The notes under the pieces were generated by a model that had not been told where the DNA came from, ran no database searches, and was given only the letters and a program-made list of their open reading frames with translations. The position numbers and the translations under genes are program-made. Below, in pieces: positions 63,165 through 64,000 of a DNA stretch of 64,000 bases (positions are counted from its first letter, which is position 1; every line of letters begins with the position of its first letter). Origin of the DNA: Berkiella_A sp050252335 (GTDB lineage: Bacteria > Pseudomonadota > Gammaproteobacteria > Berkiellales > Berkiellaceae); NCBI GenBank assembly GCA_050252335.1, contig JBFWLB010000004.1, forward strand, positions 44,959 to 108,958. Direction: 5' to 3'.

Positions 63165-64000
63165 ATGAGCGCATATAATTATAATCCCTTAATCTTTAAT
63201 AGTTTTGAGAATGCAGCTTTTAATTCTGCTGATTCTATTCATTCATTGGTAGAACATGGCGTTCATTATTTGTTGTTGCCTTATGTGGGTTATAAAGCGG
63301 TTAATTGGGCTTTTTCGCAGTCACCTGTGGTGCCTCAGGGCGCACATGGCGCGCACATTGCTGTAGGTGTTGGTGCATATCCTGCGGGTATTGTTCCTAA
63401 GATCAACCATTTATCTAAAAAAGCACTTAAAGTAGCCGCTAAGGTTATTTTGCCTGAAACAATTTCTGATTATATACATGATGCTTTTTTAAAAGAAAAA
63501 TTTTGGGATGCCATTAAACCAGCAACCACGGCACTTATGCGCCCACCTTTAGAGCGTATAATTCCTGCTATATATAATGCCTTTGATAAAAATGATTTAA
63601 ATTGGTCGGCAAGAGATTGGGTATTTGGGGGCGAAGGCACACTCATTACCATCGCAAATAGGCCCTTGTGGATGCTTAAACACATGGTTTCTAACTTGTT
63701 GTTTGGCAAATCACTGGCTGAGCATGCTGCGCCATCTATCTATGAATTAAGTGAAAGTGCGACAGATACAGGACTAGCTGTTCTGAGAACAGGTAGAGAT
63801 GTTCTGTGGGGTACGACACAAGTCAGGCATTGTTTGTTTGGTGGGCCAGAAAAAACCAAGGAATGCTTGGCTCAGGCGAGAGACTATTTTAATGGTCAAG
63901 GTAATTATTTTGCTCAAGTGAGTGCGCCCTTAAGAAATGCCGCAGTGAGTTGGGCTTCTTGGGGTAAAGATATGTTTTGGGATGGTATGGGTGCGGGCTA
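63165..64000 (+). CDS. Unrecognised protein, 3'-truncated by the window end
   Basis: An ATG at 63165 opens a frame that remains open to the last base, at least 278 residues. I do not recognise a family. The N-terminal part has mixed polar and hydrophobic segments (HSLVEHGVHYLLLPYVGYKA) and repeated Gly/Ala/His stretches (VPQGAHGAHIAVGVGAYPAG); no signal peptide and no clear catalytic motif. It starts after the terminator that follows elbB, so it is probably a separate unit. The size, lack of a known domain and location suggest a lineage-specific or large secreted protein, but this is only inference. Confidence 0.6.
   Translation, partial: MSAYNYNPLIFNSFENAAFNSADSIHSLVEHGVHYLLLPYVGYKAVNWAFSQSPVVPQGAHGAHIAVGVGAYPAGIVPKINHLSKKALKVAAKVILPETISDYIHDAFLKEKFWDAIKPATTALMRPPLERIIPAIYNAFDKNDLNWSARDWVFGGEGTLITIANRPLWMLKHMVSNLLFGKSLAEHAAPSIYELSESATDTGLAVLRTGRDVLWGTTQVRHCLFGGPEKTKECLAQARDYFNGQGNYFAQVSAPLRNAAVSWASWGKDMFWDGMGAG

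Noticed and set aside
1..64000. CRISPR arrays, tRNA or rRNA genes, intact insertion sequences
   Set aside because: I found no regularly spaced repeat array, no cloverleaf-type sequence, no rRNA-like stretch and no complete transposase. Repeats present are palindromic and unevenly spaced.

Overview
The window looks like chromosomal DNA of a host-associated gammaproteobacterium of the Legionellales type (Legionella/Coxiella/Berkiella-like). The inference rests on AT-rich DNA, the gene order mnmG-rsmG-parA-parB-atpIBEFHAGDC-glmU-glmS, a Pseudomonas-like AlgP/AlgQ/DsbB and AlgZ/AlgR/HemCDXY set, many palindromic intergenic repeats, and two proteins with eukaryote-type domains (F-box plus leucine-rich repeats, and a Ulp1/C48 SUMO-protease fold). 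I do not name a species.

Layout. 1-3.7 kb: the 3' part of mnmG, rsmG and the parA/parB partition pair, an origin-proximal arrangement. 3.7-4.5 kb: a gene-poor stretch with a 270-bp palindromic element and a promoter-to-terminator unit that could be a small RNA or an atp leader. 4.5-15.5 kb: the complete ATP synthase operon, then glmU, glmS (UDP-GlcNAc synthesis) and an SRAP/HMCES gene. 15.6-16.0 kb: an HU-family gene interrupted by one in-frame stop. 16.3-21.3 kb: hmgA (minus), an MFS transporter and uvrD. 21.3-22.4 kb: a GIY-YIG gene amid duplicated palindromic repeats. 22.4-23.6 kb: the F-box/LRR gene. 23.6-32 kb: thrB, polA, engB, cytochrome c4, a DsbA-like protein, dam, a YgjP-type metallopeptidase and cytochrome c5. 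32-37 kb: comM, a KefB-type antiporter, ubiK and glnB. 37-42 kb: speE and speA (polyamines), a 46-residue membrane protein, a D-2-hydroxyacid dehydrogenase and a HAD phosphatase. 42.3-45.3 kb: AlgP-like protein, fdxA, rsd/algQ, a likely CsrA-sequestering small RNA and dsbB. 45.3-47.6 kb: dapF-lysA-lptM (lysine/DAP). 47.8-56 kb: carboxylesterase, algZ-algR, hemC-hemD-hemX-hemY and a ferredoxin-NADP reductase. 56.3-57.1 kb: the Ulp1-like gene. 57.2-61.3 kb: fre, ubiD, rho and trxA (minus). 61.4-64 kb: a sterol-desaturase-family protein, elbB and an unrecognised gene cut by the window end.

Most genes are housekeeping: respiration and ATP synthesis, cell-wall precursors, haem and ubiquinone synthesis, disulfide formation, DNA replication and repair. 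The accessory signal lies in the two eukaryote-like proteins, the unrecognised 3'-terminal gene, and at least four families of intergenic repeats. Several repeat copies lie directly at, or supply, the stop codons of neighbouring genes. The most interesting RNA candidate, at about 44.58-44.82 kb, carries nine GGA motifs and an excellent terminator. No CRISPR array, tRNA, rRNA or intact insertion sequence was recognised.
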